Shown here: piece by piece, positions 26,741-36,753 of the stretch
Layout: the number at the start of each line of letters is the position of its first letter
Position numbering within the stretch: position 1 is the first letter of the stretch
From: Promethearchaeota archaeon
Lineage (GTDB): Archaea > Asgardarchaeota > Lokiarchaeia > Sigyniarchaeales > SOKP01
NCBI GenBank assembly: GCA_008080735.1
Contig: SHMW01000011.1
Span: 1-64,000 of the forward strand
Reading direction: 5' to 3'
DNA: 64,000 nucleotides
Program-made: the position numbers and the translations under genes
Notes under the pieces: generated by a model
The model's input: only the letters and a program-made list of their open reading frames with translations
What the model was told of the DNA's origin: nothing
Databases searched by the model: none

Positions 26741-28582
26741 TTATATGTTATCTAAATCCAATTCTTCCAGTTTTTCCGGACTTGGATACCCTGTTTCTGG
26801 ATCCCAGTCTCTCACTTGAAAATATAGTTTTTTCAATTTTTCAAAATCAGGAGTTTTTCCCGCAGAACCTCCCTCTTCTAAAGGTTTTAACAGAATCTGG
26901 GGTAATTTTTCATCCTCTGGTGTCAACCCCATTTTCAGATTAAAGAGGCGTTTCATTGTATAAATTCTCTCTCCAGTGGTTTTTATCCGTTCAATATCAA
27001 ATTCTAAACCAGTTGCAGTTTCAATCACCTTGGCAACCATATCCGGCGGAGGATTACTGAAAATACACAGCACGAGGGAATTATAAAGAGAACGATAATC
27101 ATACTCAATAGCACAATTTTTTGCCATTATCTCATCATCGCTATATTTATCTACCAATTCGATTCCTAAATCTTGAAATGGGAGTCCTAACAACACCATA
27201 TACATATCACACGCACAATGGCAAGGACCTCGAGTTGTACCAACAGAATAAGCTAAAGCCATTCCCCATGTATGGCGCAGATCATGATAAGGGACTTCTT
27301 GTCCGATTGCAGTCGCTATCTCATCTTGGGATATACCAAATTTCTCACCAACCGCATCCGACCCTTCAGCTAAAATGTCCCCAAAACCCTCCCTAAAAAC
27401 CATCTTCTTTACCATTTCTAAAGCAGGTTCAATCTCTCCCCATTCTGGTTCAAGACCATCAATATCATCGGAAGATATCTTGCCATTGTTATATAGATAA
27501 TATACAAATGCGATTGTACCTCCTCCACTTATAGTATCAATTCCATAATCATTACATAATGTATTCGCTTTTACAATAGATTTAAGATCATCGTTTAAAA
27601 TCAATGAGCCGAAACTGACTATTGTTTCATATTCTGGAGCTTCCACTTCCCCTTCAAAAGCATACTCTCCCTCAGCTACGGACGCCTTATGAGCACAACC
27701 AATTGGACAAGAATAACAAGGATATTGCTTAGTGTAGATCATTTCCGAAGCGGTTGCACCAGAGATATTAAATGCACCATCCCACTCTCCTTGCGTCCAA
27801 TATTTAATCGGAAGTTCACCCTCCATATTATATTTGTCTACACCACCGGGAGTTCCCAGCATTCCGAACATTTGTGTGGTGAATGAACTGTTAACATTAT
27901 CGATCATTTCACTCACTGCTTCTTTATATTGATCTGGCTTTGCAGCTTCGAATTTCTTCTTTGGACCTCTGACAGCAATCGCTTTCAATTTTTTGGATCC
28001 CATTACCGCCCCGATCCCAGTTCTCCCCGCAGCTTTCTCCTCTGAGGCGATGGTGGCAAATTTGATTAAATTCTCGCCCGCTTGCCCGATACATGCCACT
28101 CTTGTTAAATTGGTTCCAGAATCTTCTTTAATAATATCATGGGTTTCTAAGGTTCCTTTGCCCCATAAATGGGAAGCGTCTTTCAATTCTGCTTTTTCCT
28201 CTGTTATATTAAGATAGACAGGTTCATCAGAGGCACCTTTTATGATAATCCCATCATATCCAGCTTTTTTTAATTCAGGTCCAAAATAACCTCCACAGTT
28301 AGCTTCACCCCAAATGCCTGTGTAAGGTGATTTTGAACATACCGTAAATCTCCCAGAGGTAGGAGCATTGCTTAAACACAATGGACCAGTCATAAACATT
28401 AGAATGTTATCTGGGCCTAATGGATCGGTTTCTTCTTCAATGAAATCATAAAGATATCGTACAGCATATCCCGCAGCTCCCAGAAAATCCTTCGCAATCT
28501 CTACGTCGAGCGGAATTTCTTTTATCTCCTTGGATGTTAGGTCTATTTCTAAAATCTTCCCTATAAATCCTTTTATATCCAC
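26741..28582 (-). CDS. Aldehyde:ferredoxin oxidoreductase family (tungstopterin) enzyme
   Basis: About 613 residues, usual for AOR. GKILEIDLTSKEI at the N-terminus, GRFTVCSKSPYTG and GEANCGGYFGPELKKAGYDG in domain 1, the cluster motif CYSCPIGC near residue 290, and the last cluster cysteine in GPCHCACD near 452. It oxidises aldehydes to acids (or reduces acids) with ferredoxin. The specific aldehyde is not predictable. The frame opens at GTG 28591, but GTGAT there lies four bases before a second GTG (28582), which gives a more typical N-terminus (xDIKGFIGKI). It diverges from the alcohol dehydrogenase gene, forming an aldehyde/alcohol redox pair. Confidence 0.85.
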   Translation of the reverse strand: MDIKGFIGKILEIDLTSKEIKEIPLDVEIAKDFLGAAGYAVRYLYDFIEEETDPLGPDNILMFMTGPLCLSNAPTSGRFTVCSKSPYTGIWGEANCGGYFGPELKKAGYDGIIIKGASDEPVYLNITEEKAELKDASHLWGKGTLETHDIIKEDSGTNLTRVACIGQAGENLIKFATIASEEKAAGRTGIGAVMGSKKLKAIAVRGPKKKFEAAKPDQYKEAVSEMIDNVNSSFTTQMFGMLGTPGGVDKYNMEGELPIKYWTQGEWDGAFNISGATASEMIYTKQYPCYSCPIGCAHKASVAEGEYAFEGEVEAPEYETIVSFGSLILNDDLKSIVKANTLCNDYGIDTISGGGTIAFVYYLYNNGKISSDDIDGLEPEWGEIEPALEMVKKMVFREGFGDILAEGSDAVGEKFGISQDEIATAIGQEVPYHDLRHTWGMALAYSVGTTRGPCHCACDMYMVLLGLPFQDLGIELVDKYSDDEIMAKNCAIEYDYRSLYNSLVLCIFSNPPPDMVAKVIETATGLEFDIERIKTTGERIYTMKRLFNLKMGLTPEDEKLPQILLKPLEEGGSAGKTPDFEKLKKLYFQVRDWDPETGYPSPEKLEELDLDNI

Positions 28583-28831
28583 ATAAATCACTTTTATTTC
28601 TAAATTTAATGAAACTAAATTCTTTACTATATTAGTATGTTGTTTTATTGTTATTTTTTTTGTTTAAAAAATTATCTAGAAGAGACATCCCTCGAAATAT
28701 CTTTAATTTTTAAGGAAGGAATAATCTTCATCAGCAAATCTTTGAGTTACAAAATTTAAATTTAATAGAATGCCATTATAATTTAACAATTAAATTTTAT
28801 AAAATTAACACGAAGAGGAGTAAAAATTCAA

Positions 28832-30028
28832 ATGTGGTATTTTTATTCGCCAAATATTATTTATGGGGAAGATGCTCTTGACTTCATGGAAAATATTAAG
28901 GGAAATAAATGTTTTATTGTAACTGATAAGATTCTCGAAGAACTCGGGTACTTAAAGATATTAACTGATAAATTAGATGAGTTGGGAAAAGAATATGAAG
29001 TTTTTAGCGAAGTAGAACCAGATCCTAAGGCAGATGGCGTGCTAAAAGCTAGAGAACAATGCATTGAATACGCTCCAGAGTTAATCATCGCCCTTGGAGG
29101 AGGTTCTGTTATGGATACCGCCAAGACGGCTTGGGCTCTCTATGAATTTCAGGATATGACTTTAGATGACCTTCATCCGTTTAATCCTCAATTATATCAA
29201 GTTGGCGAGAAATCAGATCTGGTTGCGATTCCTACAACCTCTGGGACTGGAGCGGAGACGACCTTTGCGGTTGTTGTGTCAGTTGAGGAACAAGGGATGT
29301 GGAGAAAATCAATTCAAGCTCATAAAGGATTAATTCCCACCTTTGCTATTGTCGATCCTAGGTTTCCAGCAGGTATGCCTCCAAAATTAACCGCAGATAC
29401 AGGCTTTGACGCATTAGCACACGCACTTGAAGGGATGGTTTCTAGTTGGAAGAATGAATTCAGTTATGCGTTAGGGTTGAAGGCAATTGAAATGATCTTT
29501 GAATATTTGCCTATTGCCTATAGAAACGGTGATAATATGGAAGCGCGAGATATGATGCACCAAGCTGCCACGATGGCAGGTCTTGCATTCGGAAATGGAC
29601 AAGTACATATCGGTCATACACTCGGGCATAGTTTAGGTACAATCTTTCACACATCTCATGGCCGGGCTGTTGGTATTTTTCTCAAATACGTGACTCAATT
29701 TTGTCTCAATAATCCTGATGGGAATGAATCTGTAAATATTTATTCCAAAATGGCGAAACAATTAGGATGGGCGAACTGGGATGATCCGGATGAGAAGGCG
29801 GCCAATTCCGTAATTGATAAAATAAAAGAATTAGAAGAAAAGGTCGATATACCTCATAGTTTTAAAGGCGTTGGTCTCTCTAAAGATAAATATGAGGAAA
29901 ACATAGATAATATGGTGCAACTCTGTTTTATGGATGCAAGCGGTACGATGGCTCCAAGATCACCCAATAAGGCGGATTTTGAGAAACTGTATCGGTATGC
30001 CTATGAAGGAAAGGATGTAGATTGGTAA
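28832..30028 (+). CDS. Iron-containing alcohol dehydrogenase
   Basis: 398 residues of the group III Fe-ADH family. ALGGGSVMDTAK binds NAD(P) and IPTTSGTGAETT lies near the cofactor. The metal ligands align as Asp193, His197 (GFDALAHALEG), His262 and His276 (GHTLGHSLG and HTSHG), almost at the same positions as in FucO. It interconverts alcohols and aldehydes. The ribosome site GAAGAGGAG is 11-12 bases from the ATG. Its divergent partner AOR would convert the aldehyde to the acid. Confidence 0.88.
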   Translation: MWYFYSPNIIYGEDALDFMENIKGNKCFIVTDKILEELGYLKILTDKLDELGKEYEVFSEVEPDPKADGVLKAREQCIEYAPELIIALGGGSVMDTAKTAWALYEFQDMTLDDLHPFNPQLYQVGEKSDLVAIPTTSGTGAETTFAVVVSVEEQGMWRKSIQAHKGLIPTFAIVDPRFPAGMPPKLTADTGFDALAHALEGMVSSWKNEFSYALGLKAIEMIFEYLPIAYRNGDNMEARDMMHQAATMAGLAFGNGQVHIGHTLGHSLGTIFHTSHGRAVGIFLKYVTQFCLNNPDGNESVNIYSKMAKQLGWANWDDPDEKAANSVIDKIKELEEKVDIPHSFKGVGLSKDKYEENIDNMVQLCFMDASGTMAPRSPNKADFEKLYRYAYEGKDVDW

Positions 30029-30104
30029 TTTAGTAAATAATTTCAAGTCATTCTCTCTTTTTTTTAACCACAAATAGATATTTCTTTTTAACCTAAATGC
30101 ATTT

Positions 30105-32366
30105 TTAATAAGACTTTTTTATCGGGATTGAAATATAGAAAGTAGATCCTTGATTTCTTCCTTGAGACTCCATCCAGATTTTACCCCCATGAAGTTCAAT
30201 TAATTCTTTCGAAATATACAAACCTAATCCCGAACCATTAATTTCTAAGTCTAACCCTTGGCCATAGCGCTCTATTTTTCCGAATTGAGTAAATAATAAT
30301 TTTTTTTCAGCCTCAGTGAATCCAACTCCGGTATCATTTATTGATATTATATAGTAATCATCTTTTTTTTCCGATTTTATGCAAATTTCTCCATTTTCAG
30401 GAGTATATTTTATTGCATTTGATATCAAATTATTTAAGACTTCATAGATCTTTTCTTTTTCAAAATAAGTTTCAAGTTTATTGTGTAAATCTAGCTGGAT
30501 CTTTTGACCCCTCTTCTCTGCTAGGGGTTTTAATTCTTTTATAGTATATTTTATTAAAAAAACCAAATCCTCCTTTTCTTGATTGAGTTTAATTTTTCCA
30601 GATTCTAACTTAGAAGCTTCAATTAATTCTCTAACTAAATCTTCCAATCGTTTAGTTCCCTCCTTTATATTATGAGCAATCTTTAATATATCGTATGAAA
30701 GCTCATCTTGATATACCTCGAGTAAAAAGTCTGCATATCCCTTAATAGAGATTAAAGGAGTCTTAAGTTCATGAGTAATTCTCCGCAAAAAATCCGATTT
30801 AAGCTTATTGACTTTTTCCAACTCTTTTTGAATATTCTTTTTATCGGTTATATCGACAATAGTCACAAAAGAGGCATCTCTACCTTTATATGTAATATCT
30901 TTATAGAAAATATCAATCCATTTTACTTCACCAATGGAGGTGACCCCCCGAAATTCATAATGATTTCTTGCTTTTTTAGGATTGGTTTTTCTCAGTAGCA
31001 TTTGTTTTTTAACATATTCTAAATCATCTGGATGGATATATTTTTGAAAATCACTTGCTCTTTTATCCATCAAATCTTTCAGATCAAATTCAAATATATC
31101 TGCCCATTTTTGATTTACATATTTTATAGTATTATCTTGGACTATTTGAATTCCAGTTGAAGATTGTTCTGCGAGGCTTTTGAATAAAATTGCTGTTTCT
31201 TCCAAATCTTGTTCCATTAACTTTCTATCTGTGATATCAATTAAAATAATTAGATTGGCTTCTTTTTCATCATAAAGTATTTTCTTCGTTTGACTTTCAA
31301 CCCAAAACACCTCCCCTTCATTATTTACTATTCTAAACTCATAGGGTTCAAACTCTTTCGAATCATTCGCCGTTCTTTTAGTGTATTGGCCCATTACTTT
31401 ATCTCTGTCATCAGGATGGATGAATTCGGACAGAGTTCCGATATCAAAATGTTCCACTTGTGTTTCTTTAAGTCCTCCAAATTCTAATGCTTTTTTATTG
31501 ATGAACTTTAGCTCTCCATCTTGAACAATTTGGATTCCAAGAGAAGATTGTTCAGCTACTTTTCGAAATTTTTCCTCCGACTCTTCCAATCGCTTCTTAA
31601 TATACTTTTTCTCAGTTACATCTATTACCATACCTATATATTTGGAGATCTCTCCATTCTGATTGAAAACTGGAATCGCATGGTCTAATATATGTCGAGT
31701 TTCTCGCGTCTTTTTATGTATAATTCGAAATTCACTATTGTAATTCTCTTTATTTTTAAACGCTTTAAGATAATCATCTACAAATCTCCTTCTATCTTCT
31801 GGATGCACTATTTTGAACATTAACCTGGGATCATCACAAAATTCTTGAAGTGAATATCCCGTCCATTTTTCAAACTTTTTTGACATAAATTCTATGGTTC
31901 CATTCACATCGGTGTAAACAGAATATACAGCGAGAGGGAGGTTTTGAATGAGGCTCCGATATTTTCCTCCGACCTCAAAGAATCGGTTTTCTAATTCTTT
32001 TTCTTTTTTAATGCTTTTGGTAAACATTAAAACGTAATCTTGAGGTAGAAATTCGTAATTGATCTGAAGAAATTCTTCTTTTTCGATGGTGAGAGGTTTA
32101 TAGGGTAGTTCTTCTTCAATAGAAATTTTCTTATCAAGGCATCTCTTTAAATTACGTAGAATATGTGGTTTATCTTTAAAAATTACAGTGGCTTTCTCTC
32201 CTTTAATCTTTTTAATTTTTTGATTAGTCAGCTCGATTGCGGATCTGTTGTAATTAGTTAAAATAAAATCTTCCTGCCATCTTTTCCAAATAAAGCAAGG
32301 TAAAGGGATGGCATTAAATAGAAATCTCATTTTTTCTGGTTTATCGAATAATGAAGATTCATCCAT
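30105..32366 (-). CDS. Multi-PAS sensor histidine kinase
   Basis: 753 residues, soluble, no membrane helix. A short N-terminal PAS-like region is followed by three clear PAS/PAC units (about 130-250, 262-385, 388-510). The dimerisation domain has FLRRITHELKTPL with the phospho-accepting His532. The ATPase domain has an N box (NLISNAIKYTPENG), DTGVGF and GSGLGLYISKELIELHGG. No receiver domain is attached and no response regulator gene is close, as is common for Asgard kinases. The signal is unknown; PAS domains may bind haem, flavin or small ligands. Confidence 0.88.
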   Translation of the reverse strand: MDESSLFDKPEKMRFLFNAIPLPCFIWKRWQEDFILTNYNRSAIELTNQKIKKIKGEKATVIFKDKPHILRNLKRCLDKKISIEEELPYKPLTIEKEEFLQINYEFLPQDYVLMFTKSIKKEKELENRFFEVGGKYRSLIQNLPLAVYSVYTDVNGTIEFMSKKFEKWTGYSLQEFCDDPRLMFKIVHPEDRRRFVDDYLKAFKNKENYNSEFRIIHKKTRETRHILDHAIPVFNQNGEISKYIGMVIDVTEKKYIKKRLEESEEKFRKVAEQSSLGIQIVQDGELKFINKKALEFGGLKETQVEHFDIGTLSEFIHPDDRDKVMGQYTKRTANDSKEFEPYEFRIVNNEGEVFWVESQTKKILYDEKEANLIILIDITDRKLMEQDLEETAILFKSLAEQSSTGIQIVQDNTIKYVNQKWADIFEFDLKDLMDKRASDFQKYIHPDDLEYVKKQMLLRKTNPKKARNHYEFRGVTSIGEVKWIDIFYKDITYKGRDASFVTIVDITDKKNIQKELEKVNKLKSDFLRRITHELKTPLISIKGYADFLLEVYQDELSYDILKIAHNIKEGTKRLEDLVRELIEASKLESGKIKLNQEKEDLVFLIKYTIKELKPLAEKRGQKIQLDLHNKLETYFEKEKIYEVLNNLISNAIKYTPENGEICIKSEKKDDYYIISINDTGVGFTEAEKKLLFTQFGKIERYGQGLDLEINGSGLGLYISKELIELHGGKIWMESQGRNQGSTFYISIPIKKSY

Positions 32367-32707
32367 TATAAAACCCCTGATTCCTTTTATTCTACAAAAA
32401 TTAAATGTAAATAATCTGCAAAAATAGTACCACTTATTATTTTTATAACCTTTCTTTTAAGAGGATTTAATTACTAATTTAGAGAATTTTTATAAAATTC
32501 TTTTTTTAATGGTTTCATAAATATAGCAAAAAAAATGATTACATTTATAAAGCAAACTGATCACTATCGTAACTTAGATTATTTATCTCACTATTATAGA
32601 TTCAGATATTTTTTTAATCAGCTATCGACTTAATTTATACTTCCAAAGGTTCTCTAGTAGAGATAATTCTGAATGGATAAAGTTTAGTGAAGAAATTTCA
32701 TTACCAT
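32367..32707. other. 341-nt divergent intergenic region
   Basis: Very AT-rich gap between the kinase and the broken small gene. Contains TCTCT-AGT-AGAGA near 32652, a short dyad. Nothing else recognised. Confidence 0.4.
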
Positions 32708-33357
32708 ATGAATTTTAAAATAATTGATCCTGTTCTTAATTTAGAGCACCCCAGCGTCCAGAACGTATTAAATATTGCACAAGATATTTTAGATCAGAAT
32801 TCCGAAATTCCGAAATAAATGAGATTCTTTTTTCTGGGTTTATAAATGCGGTACAGCATATGAGTAAGGAAGTTATGGATGTAGGAGGATTATTGGATAT
32901 AAACATGGAAAAAGGTATAATGATTTTACACCATTCTCGCAATATTACCGTTGGATTAGTAGCTTCAAAATCGTCAAAGTTACTGAGAGAATCTTTATTA
33001 AAATTTTCAATGGATTTTGAAACTAAATTTAAATTTGAATTAAATCAATCAATTAAAGAGATGAATGCTTATAGCGGTGCTTGTGAGCTAATCGAGAAAT
33101 ATTTTTCAAACTTTCCATATCGAATTTTTACAAACAAGAAACAACCCTTATTACTTTCGGGAAAATTTACTCAGATTCCTAAAGAATTGGACGAGAGGAT
33201 AAAAACTACATTTCCTGATGAAAAAGAGTATGAATTCATTAAATCGGAATTACTTAAAGTTCCTCTCTATACTTATTCGGAATTTGAAAATTTATACAAT
33301 GAATTACAAGATGAGATGAAAAAAATTCCTAAAAAAGAATTTCACTTTCTGGATTGA
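32708..33357 (+). pseudogene. Small Asgard-type sensor-domain (roadblock/longin-like) gene broken by an 8-bp duplication
   Basis: Translation from ATG 32708 gives 36 codons (MNFKIIDPVLNLEHPSV onward) ending at TAA 32816. The reading frame that follows begins EINEILFSGFINAVQHMS and runs to 33357 in another phase. TTCCGAAA is present twice in tandem (32800-32807, 32808-32815). Removing one copy joins the halves exactly (LDQNSEINEILFSGF). The repaired protein, about 213 residues, resembles small alpha/beta sensor proteins abundant in Asgard genomes (FSGFINAVQ helix, then MILHHSRNITVGLVAS strands). An ATG at 32860 could still yield a shortened product of 165 residues. The family call is tentative. 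Confidence 0.6.
32800..32815 (+). repeat. Tandem 8-bp duplication causing a frameshift
   Basis: TTCCGAAA occurs twice head to tail. The gene is in frame on both sides only if one copy is removed. Confidence 0.8.
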
Positions 33358-33436
33358 GAAACCAATTGATATGATAATCATTTTTCAGTTTATAAAATAC
33401 CAAAAATGTATAACTAAAAATCCGAAAATAATAATC

Positions 33437-33448
33437 AAAAAAAAAAAA
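33437..33448 (-). terminator. T12 terminator of the DUF35/thiolase operon
   Basis: Twelve A on the + strand, hence twelve T on the coding strand, four bases after the last stop codon of the minus-strand operon. Confidence 0.5.
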
Positions 33449-33452
33449 ATGA

Positions 33453-33902
33453 TTAGATTGGTTTAAAATATTCAATATCCGTGATCTTTTTCTGACGTCG
33501 ATCTTTAAAGACAGCTTCAACTCGCATACCCTTTTTAAATTTCTCATGATCAGATTCATTGATAATATGCACGAATCCTGTATCGGCACCGTCCAGAACA
33601 ATGATTGCGTATCCAAAGGGCGGTTTTAAAGGCATAACATCGGTTGAGTGGTTGATAATTGTAAATCCTTCAACGGTTCCTTGCTTTCCTACTTCCGTCC
33701 ACTCTTCCATTTTTTCAAAACACTCAAAACATACCATTTTTGGAGGAACATATACCTTTCCGCATTTTGGGCATTTCACACCCATGATTTTATCTTCCTT
33801 TCCGATAGCTTCCATAAATCTCTCAACATAATCACCCGCTGTATGCTTATAAGGAACCTTAATTCTTCCTCTATATATTTTTTTCTCCTTTTCTTCACTC
33901 AT
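33453..33902 (-). CDS. DUF35 zinc-ribbon/OB-fold protein
   Basis: 149 residues. CPKCGKVYVPPKMVCFEC is the zinc ribbon; the OB-fold follows (WTEVGKQGTVEGFTIINHS, PFGYAIIVLDGADTGFVHII). Last gene of a four-gene operon reading from 36753 to 33453: two thiolase-fold proteins, then two DUF35 proteins. AGGAGGTAA precedes the ATG. By analogy with known complexes it should bind acyl-CoA for one of the two thiolase-fold partners. An oligo-T terminator follows directly. Confidence 0.85.
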   Translation of the reverse strand: MSEEKEKKIYRGRIKVPYKHTAGDYVERFMEAIGKEDKIMGVKCPKCGKVYVPPKMVCFECFEKMEEWTEVGKQGTVEGFTIINHSTDVMPLKPPFGYAIIVLDGADTGFVHIINESDHEKFKKGMRVEAVFKDRRQKKITDIEYFKPI

Positions 33903-33918
33903 TTTTATTTACCTCCTT

Positions 33919-34404
33919 TTATTCCTCCCTGATTATTTCAAAATACGGAATATCTCCTAAGGTCCCTTCCATCTCGTCTTTAAAGACTGCTTTCACTCTC
34001 TGACCGATTTTCATTTTATTATGGTCCTTTTCATTGATAAAATGCATAGTATAAGTATCTGCACCGTCTAATTGAAAAAGTCCATATCCATATGGAAATG
34101 GTCTCATCCCTCCTGTTTGAGGATCTACAAATGGATAATTTACAACTGTAAAGCCTACTAAAGTACCAGTAGGAGGAACCTCAACCATATCATCCGCAGT
34201 CATACGAACTACACATTCTGCACATACACCACGTGGAGGAAAATGCATTTTTCCACATTTAGGACATTTACTTCCAAGTAATTTCCGTTCCTTCTTAAGT
34301 GTATCAAAAAATTTTACCGATAATTTTCCTATCGCATATTTATATGGAAGGTCAGTCTTCCATCTTATTTCAAATGGTTTTTCTTTTTCATTTTTTTTTC
34401 CCAT
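33919..34404 (-). CDS. DUF35 zinc-ribbon/OB-fold protein
   Basis: 161 residues. Zinc ribbon CPKCGKMHFPPRGVCAEC, then the OB-fold with GYGLFQLDGADTYTMHFI. It is encoded directly after the interrupted thiolase-fold gene. The GGTGAT ribosome site overlaps that gene's TGA stop, so it is translationally coupled to it. If that gene is dead, this DUF35 may have lost its partner; its own reading frame is intact, which argues that selection still acts. Confidence 0.85.
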   Translation of the reverse strand: MGKKNEKEKPFEIRWKTDLPYKYAIGKLSVKFFDTLKKERKLLGSKCPKCGKMHFPPRGVCAECVVRMTADDMVEVPPTGTLVGFTVVNYPFVDPQTGGMRPFPYGYGLFQLDGADTYTMHFINEKDHNKMKIGQRVKAVFKDEMEGTLGDIPYFEIIREE

Positions 34405-34411
34405 TTTTTAA

Positions 34412-35605
34412 TCACCCCGGTGGTTCATTGCCTAATATAGCTAATTCGGTCCATAATGAGCCTCCAAATCCCATCGCGAGCGCCTTTTCTGCATCTGGCA
34501 CTTGTCGCTTTTCTCCCCGATCCATAACTTGTAACGCAGCTTCCGCTATTCGAACCAAAGCAGTTGCACCAATCGGATTAGTACTTAAAACTCCTCCTGA
34601 AGGATTGACAGGTAATTCGCCGCCCATTTGAGTGATGCCTTCTCTGAGAATTTCACCACCTTTACCAGGTTCAGCAAAACCCAAAGCTTCGGTCCAAGAT
34701 AATTCTGCCCAAGACGTTGGTTCATATACTTCTGCCACGTCTAAATCTTTTATTGGATCTTTTATCCCCGCCTTTTTATAAGCTTTTTTAGAGGCAAATG
34801 TGGCTGTGGGTAAATCATACATCTTATCATCGCATCCAAAGGTATAATAATGTGCAGTTGCAACGGAATGGAACCATGCTGGATTATCTCGGATCTTTTT
34901 AGCTTCACTTTCTTTAGCATAAACCACGGCACATGCGCCCTCGCTTTGAGGACAACAATCGTGGAGTCGTAATGGGTAAGAAATCGTTTGAGAACCCATT
35001 ACATAATCCAAGGTAATATTAGGCATTTGTAAATGCGCAAAAGGATTATTCGCAGCATTACTACGATTTTTCACTGTGACCATTGCTGCTGTCTCAGGGC
35101 TCACATTATATTCATTCATATACATATTCGCCATAAGCGCAAGCGGTCCCAATGCACCTGCAAGGGAAGGGCGCTCCCACACAGGATCAAAAGCAGTAAT
35201 GATACCAGTCGTTGCACCGCCTTCATTTAATTTCTCCCAGCCTACCACTAGCACTTTATCGTATATACCCGAGGCTACATTATAATATCCACTTATCCCC
35301 AAGGAACTCCCCGTTGTACCACCAGTTGCGATTTTCACAACTGGTTTCATAAACCCGGGGGCAGCATCAATTCCACACCACATCTCTGAGAAGTTAATAC
35401 CTTCGAAATGATCCATTTGGCATCTAACGTCGATAAGACGTTAAATGTTACCTATTAGAATAGCATCAATGTCTTTAGGCTCCAATTGAGCATCATCTAA
35501 AGCCATTTTTACTGCTTCATAGACCATTTCGGGGATATTCACATCCCTCCGTTTACTTCTGAACTTGGTTTGTCCGATTCCTACTATTCCTACTTTTTCT
35601 GGCAT
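34412..35605 (-). pseudogene. Thiolase-fold (Ltp2-like) gene interrupted by a 30-nt hairpin insert
   Basis: ATG at 35605 overlaps the stop of the upstream gene (TAATG) and encodes EKVGIVGIGQTKF onward for 54 residues, then TAA at 35443-35441. The rest of the protein (MDHFEGINFSEMW onward, 334 residues) continues in the same phase from ATG 35416. Removing bases 35415-35444 restores IGN-MDHFEGIN, exactly as in homologues, and a 387-residue protein, the length of its paralogues. The nucleophile position is Gly (KIATGG) and the histidine position Asn (STNPIGATA), so it resembles the aldolase-like type. The operon is otherwise intact. Pseudogene, two-piece protein, or RNA/translation-level rescue are all open. 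Confidence 0.6.
35415..35444 (-). other. 30-nt in-frame insert with stop codon and hairpin
   Basis: The insert plus three flanking bases can fold into an 11-bp stem: CATCTAACGTC (35421-35431), GATAA loop, GACGTTAAATG (35437-35447). In the transcript ten pairs are Watson-Crick and one is G-U. The insert brings an in-frame TAA. Junctions can slide by two bases. Confidence 0.6.
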
Positions 35606-36753
35606 TACTTTTCACCTCCAAAAATTAATACACAATTGCCCTGAGAACAGATTCCATTCATCCCATTTGCAAGTCCGAGATTTGCATTGGGAACTTGGCG
35701 TTTTTCAGCTTTTCCCATCAATTGAAGCGCGATCTCTGCCACGCGAATTAATCCATTTGCCATCGTGGGATTACTTGAAAGAACACCACCCGAAGGATTT
35801 ACGGGTATGGACCCGTTCATTTCAGTTTCACCGCTATCAATAAAATTGCCTCCTTGACCTTTCTTGCAAAAGCCGAGTGCCTCATAACTCATTAATTCAT
35901 GGGTTGAAAATGCATCATAGACCTCTGCCAAGTCCAATTCTTTCTTAGGATCTGTGATTCCCGCCATTTTATATGCTTCCTTCGCTGCTCCTTCTAATCC
36001 TATCAAATCGCTCATATTTCTATGTCCTAAGTAATATGCATCTGTACAACTTGCATAACCCTTTAACCATACGGGACTATCTGTTAACTCATTTGCCTTC
36101 TCTTCATTTGCTAATAACATTGCAACCGCACCATCAGAAAACGGTGGAAAATCTAATTCTTTCAAGGGAAATGCGACCATCGGAGAATTCAATACATCCT
36201 CTAAGGAGACCGCCTCTTGAAGATGGGCATAAGGATTCGATAAGGCGTTTTTTCGATTTTTCACAACAACCTTTGCCGCCTGCTCTTCTGTCACTCCATA
36301 CTTAGTCATATACATATTTGCCATCAGCCCCGCCGCAGAGATTTGGTCAAGACCAAGATGTCTTTGGAAAAACGGGTCGAAAATACTATTATTGATCAGA
36401 TATTGGTCACCCTCTGAACATTTAGTATGGGACACCACCAAGACGGTATCATATTCTCCGGAAAGCACTCGCATAGCACCATATACATATGCAAAGGCGC
36501 CATCTCCCGATACTCTTGATTCTGCCTTTCGTACGGATCCAACAGCATCTTGTATCGCCATATTTGCTATCGTTCGACCATCGTTGAAATCATTAGAGCT
36601 GGAAATGACACATCCAACATCATCATTGGTTATTCCCAATTGATTATGCAACTCTTTTACCACCTCAAATACAAGCTCCGATATGGTCAATTCGATCTTT
36701 TCCTGCTCATATTTAGATTGTGAAACACCACATATTGCTACGTTTCCTTCCAT
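35605..36753 (-). CDS. Thiolase-fold enzyme of Ltp2 type lacking thiolase catalytic residues
   Basis: About 382 residues. NVAICGVSQSKYEQ starts the fold. The nucleophile position reads RVSGDG with Gly85 instead of Cys. The YDAF motif (LAEVYDAFSTHELMSYEALGF) resembles the Ltp2 aldolases, and NPSGGVLSSNPT has Asn where thiolases have His. Thiolysis is unlikely. First gene of the thiolase-thiolase-DUF35-DUF35 operon. GTG at 36762 would add three residues; ATG 36753 (MEGNVAICG) is favoured. Its presumed partner is one of the two DUF35 proteins. Confidence 0.75.
   Translation of the reverse strand: MEGNVAICGVSQSKYEQEKIELTISELVFEVVKELHNQLGITNDDVGCVISSSNDFNDGRTIANMAIQDAVGSVRKAESRVSGDGAFAYVYGAMRVLSGEYDTVLVVSHTKCSEGDQYLINNSIFDPFFQRHLGLDQISAAGLMANMYMTKYGVTEEQAAKVVVKNRKNALSNPYAHLQEAVSLEDVLNSPMVAFPLKELDFPPFSDGAVAMLLANEEKANELTDSPVWLKGYASCTDAYYLGHRNMSDLIGLEGAAKEAYKMAGITDPKKELDLAEVYDAFSTHELMSYEALGFCKKGQGGNFIDSGETEMNGSIPVNPSGGVLSSNPTMANGLIRVAEIALQLMGKAEKRQVPNANLGLANGMNGICSQGNCVLIFGGEK

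Noticed and set aside
35400..35460. Classical archaeal bulge-helix-bulge intron for the 30-nt insert
   Set aside because: The only in-frame junction gives a central helix with two G-U pairs and no matching inner or outer helix; kept only as an open question in the findings.
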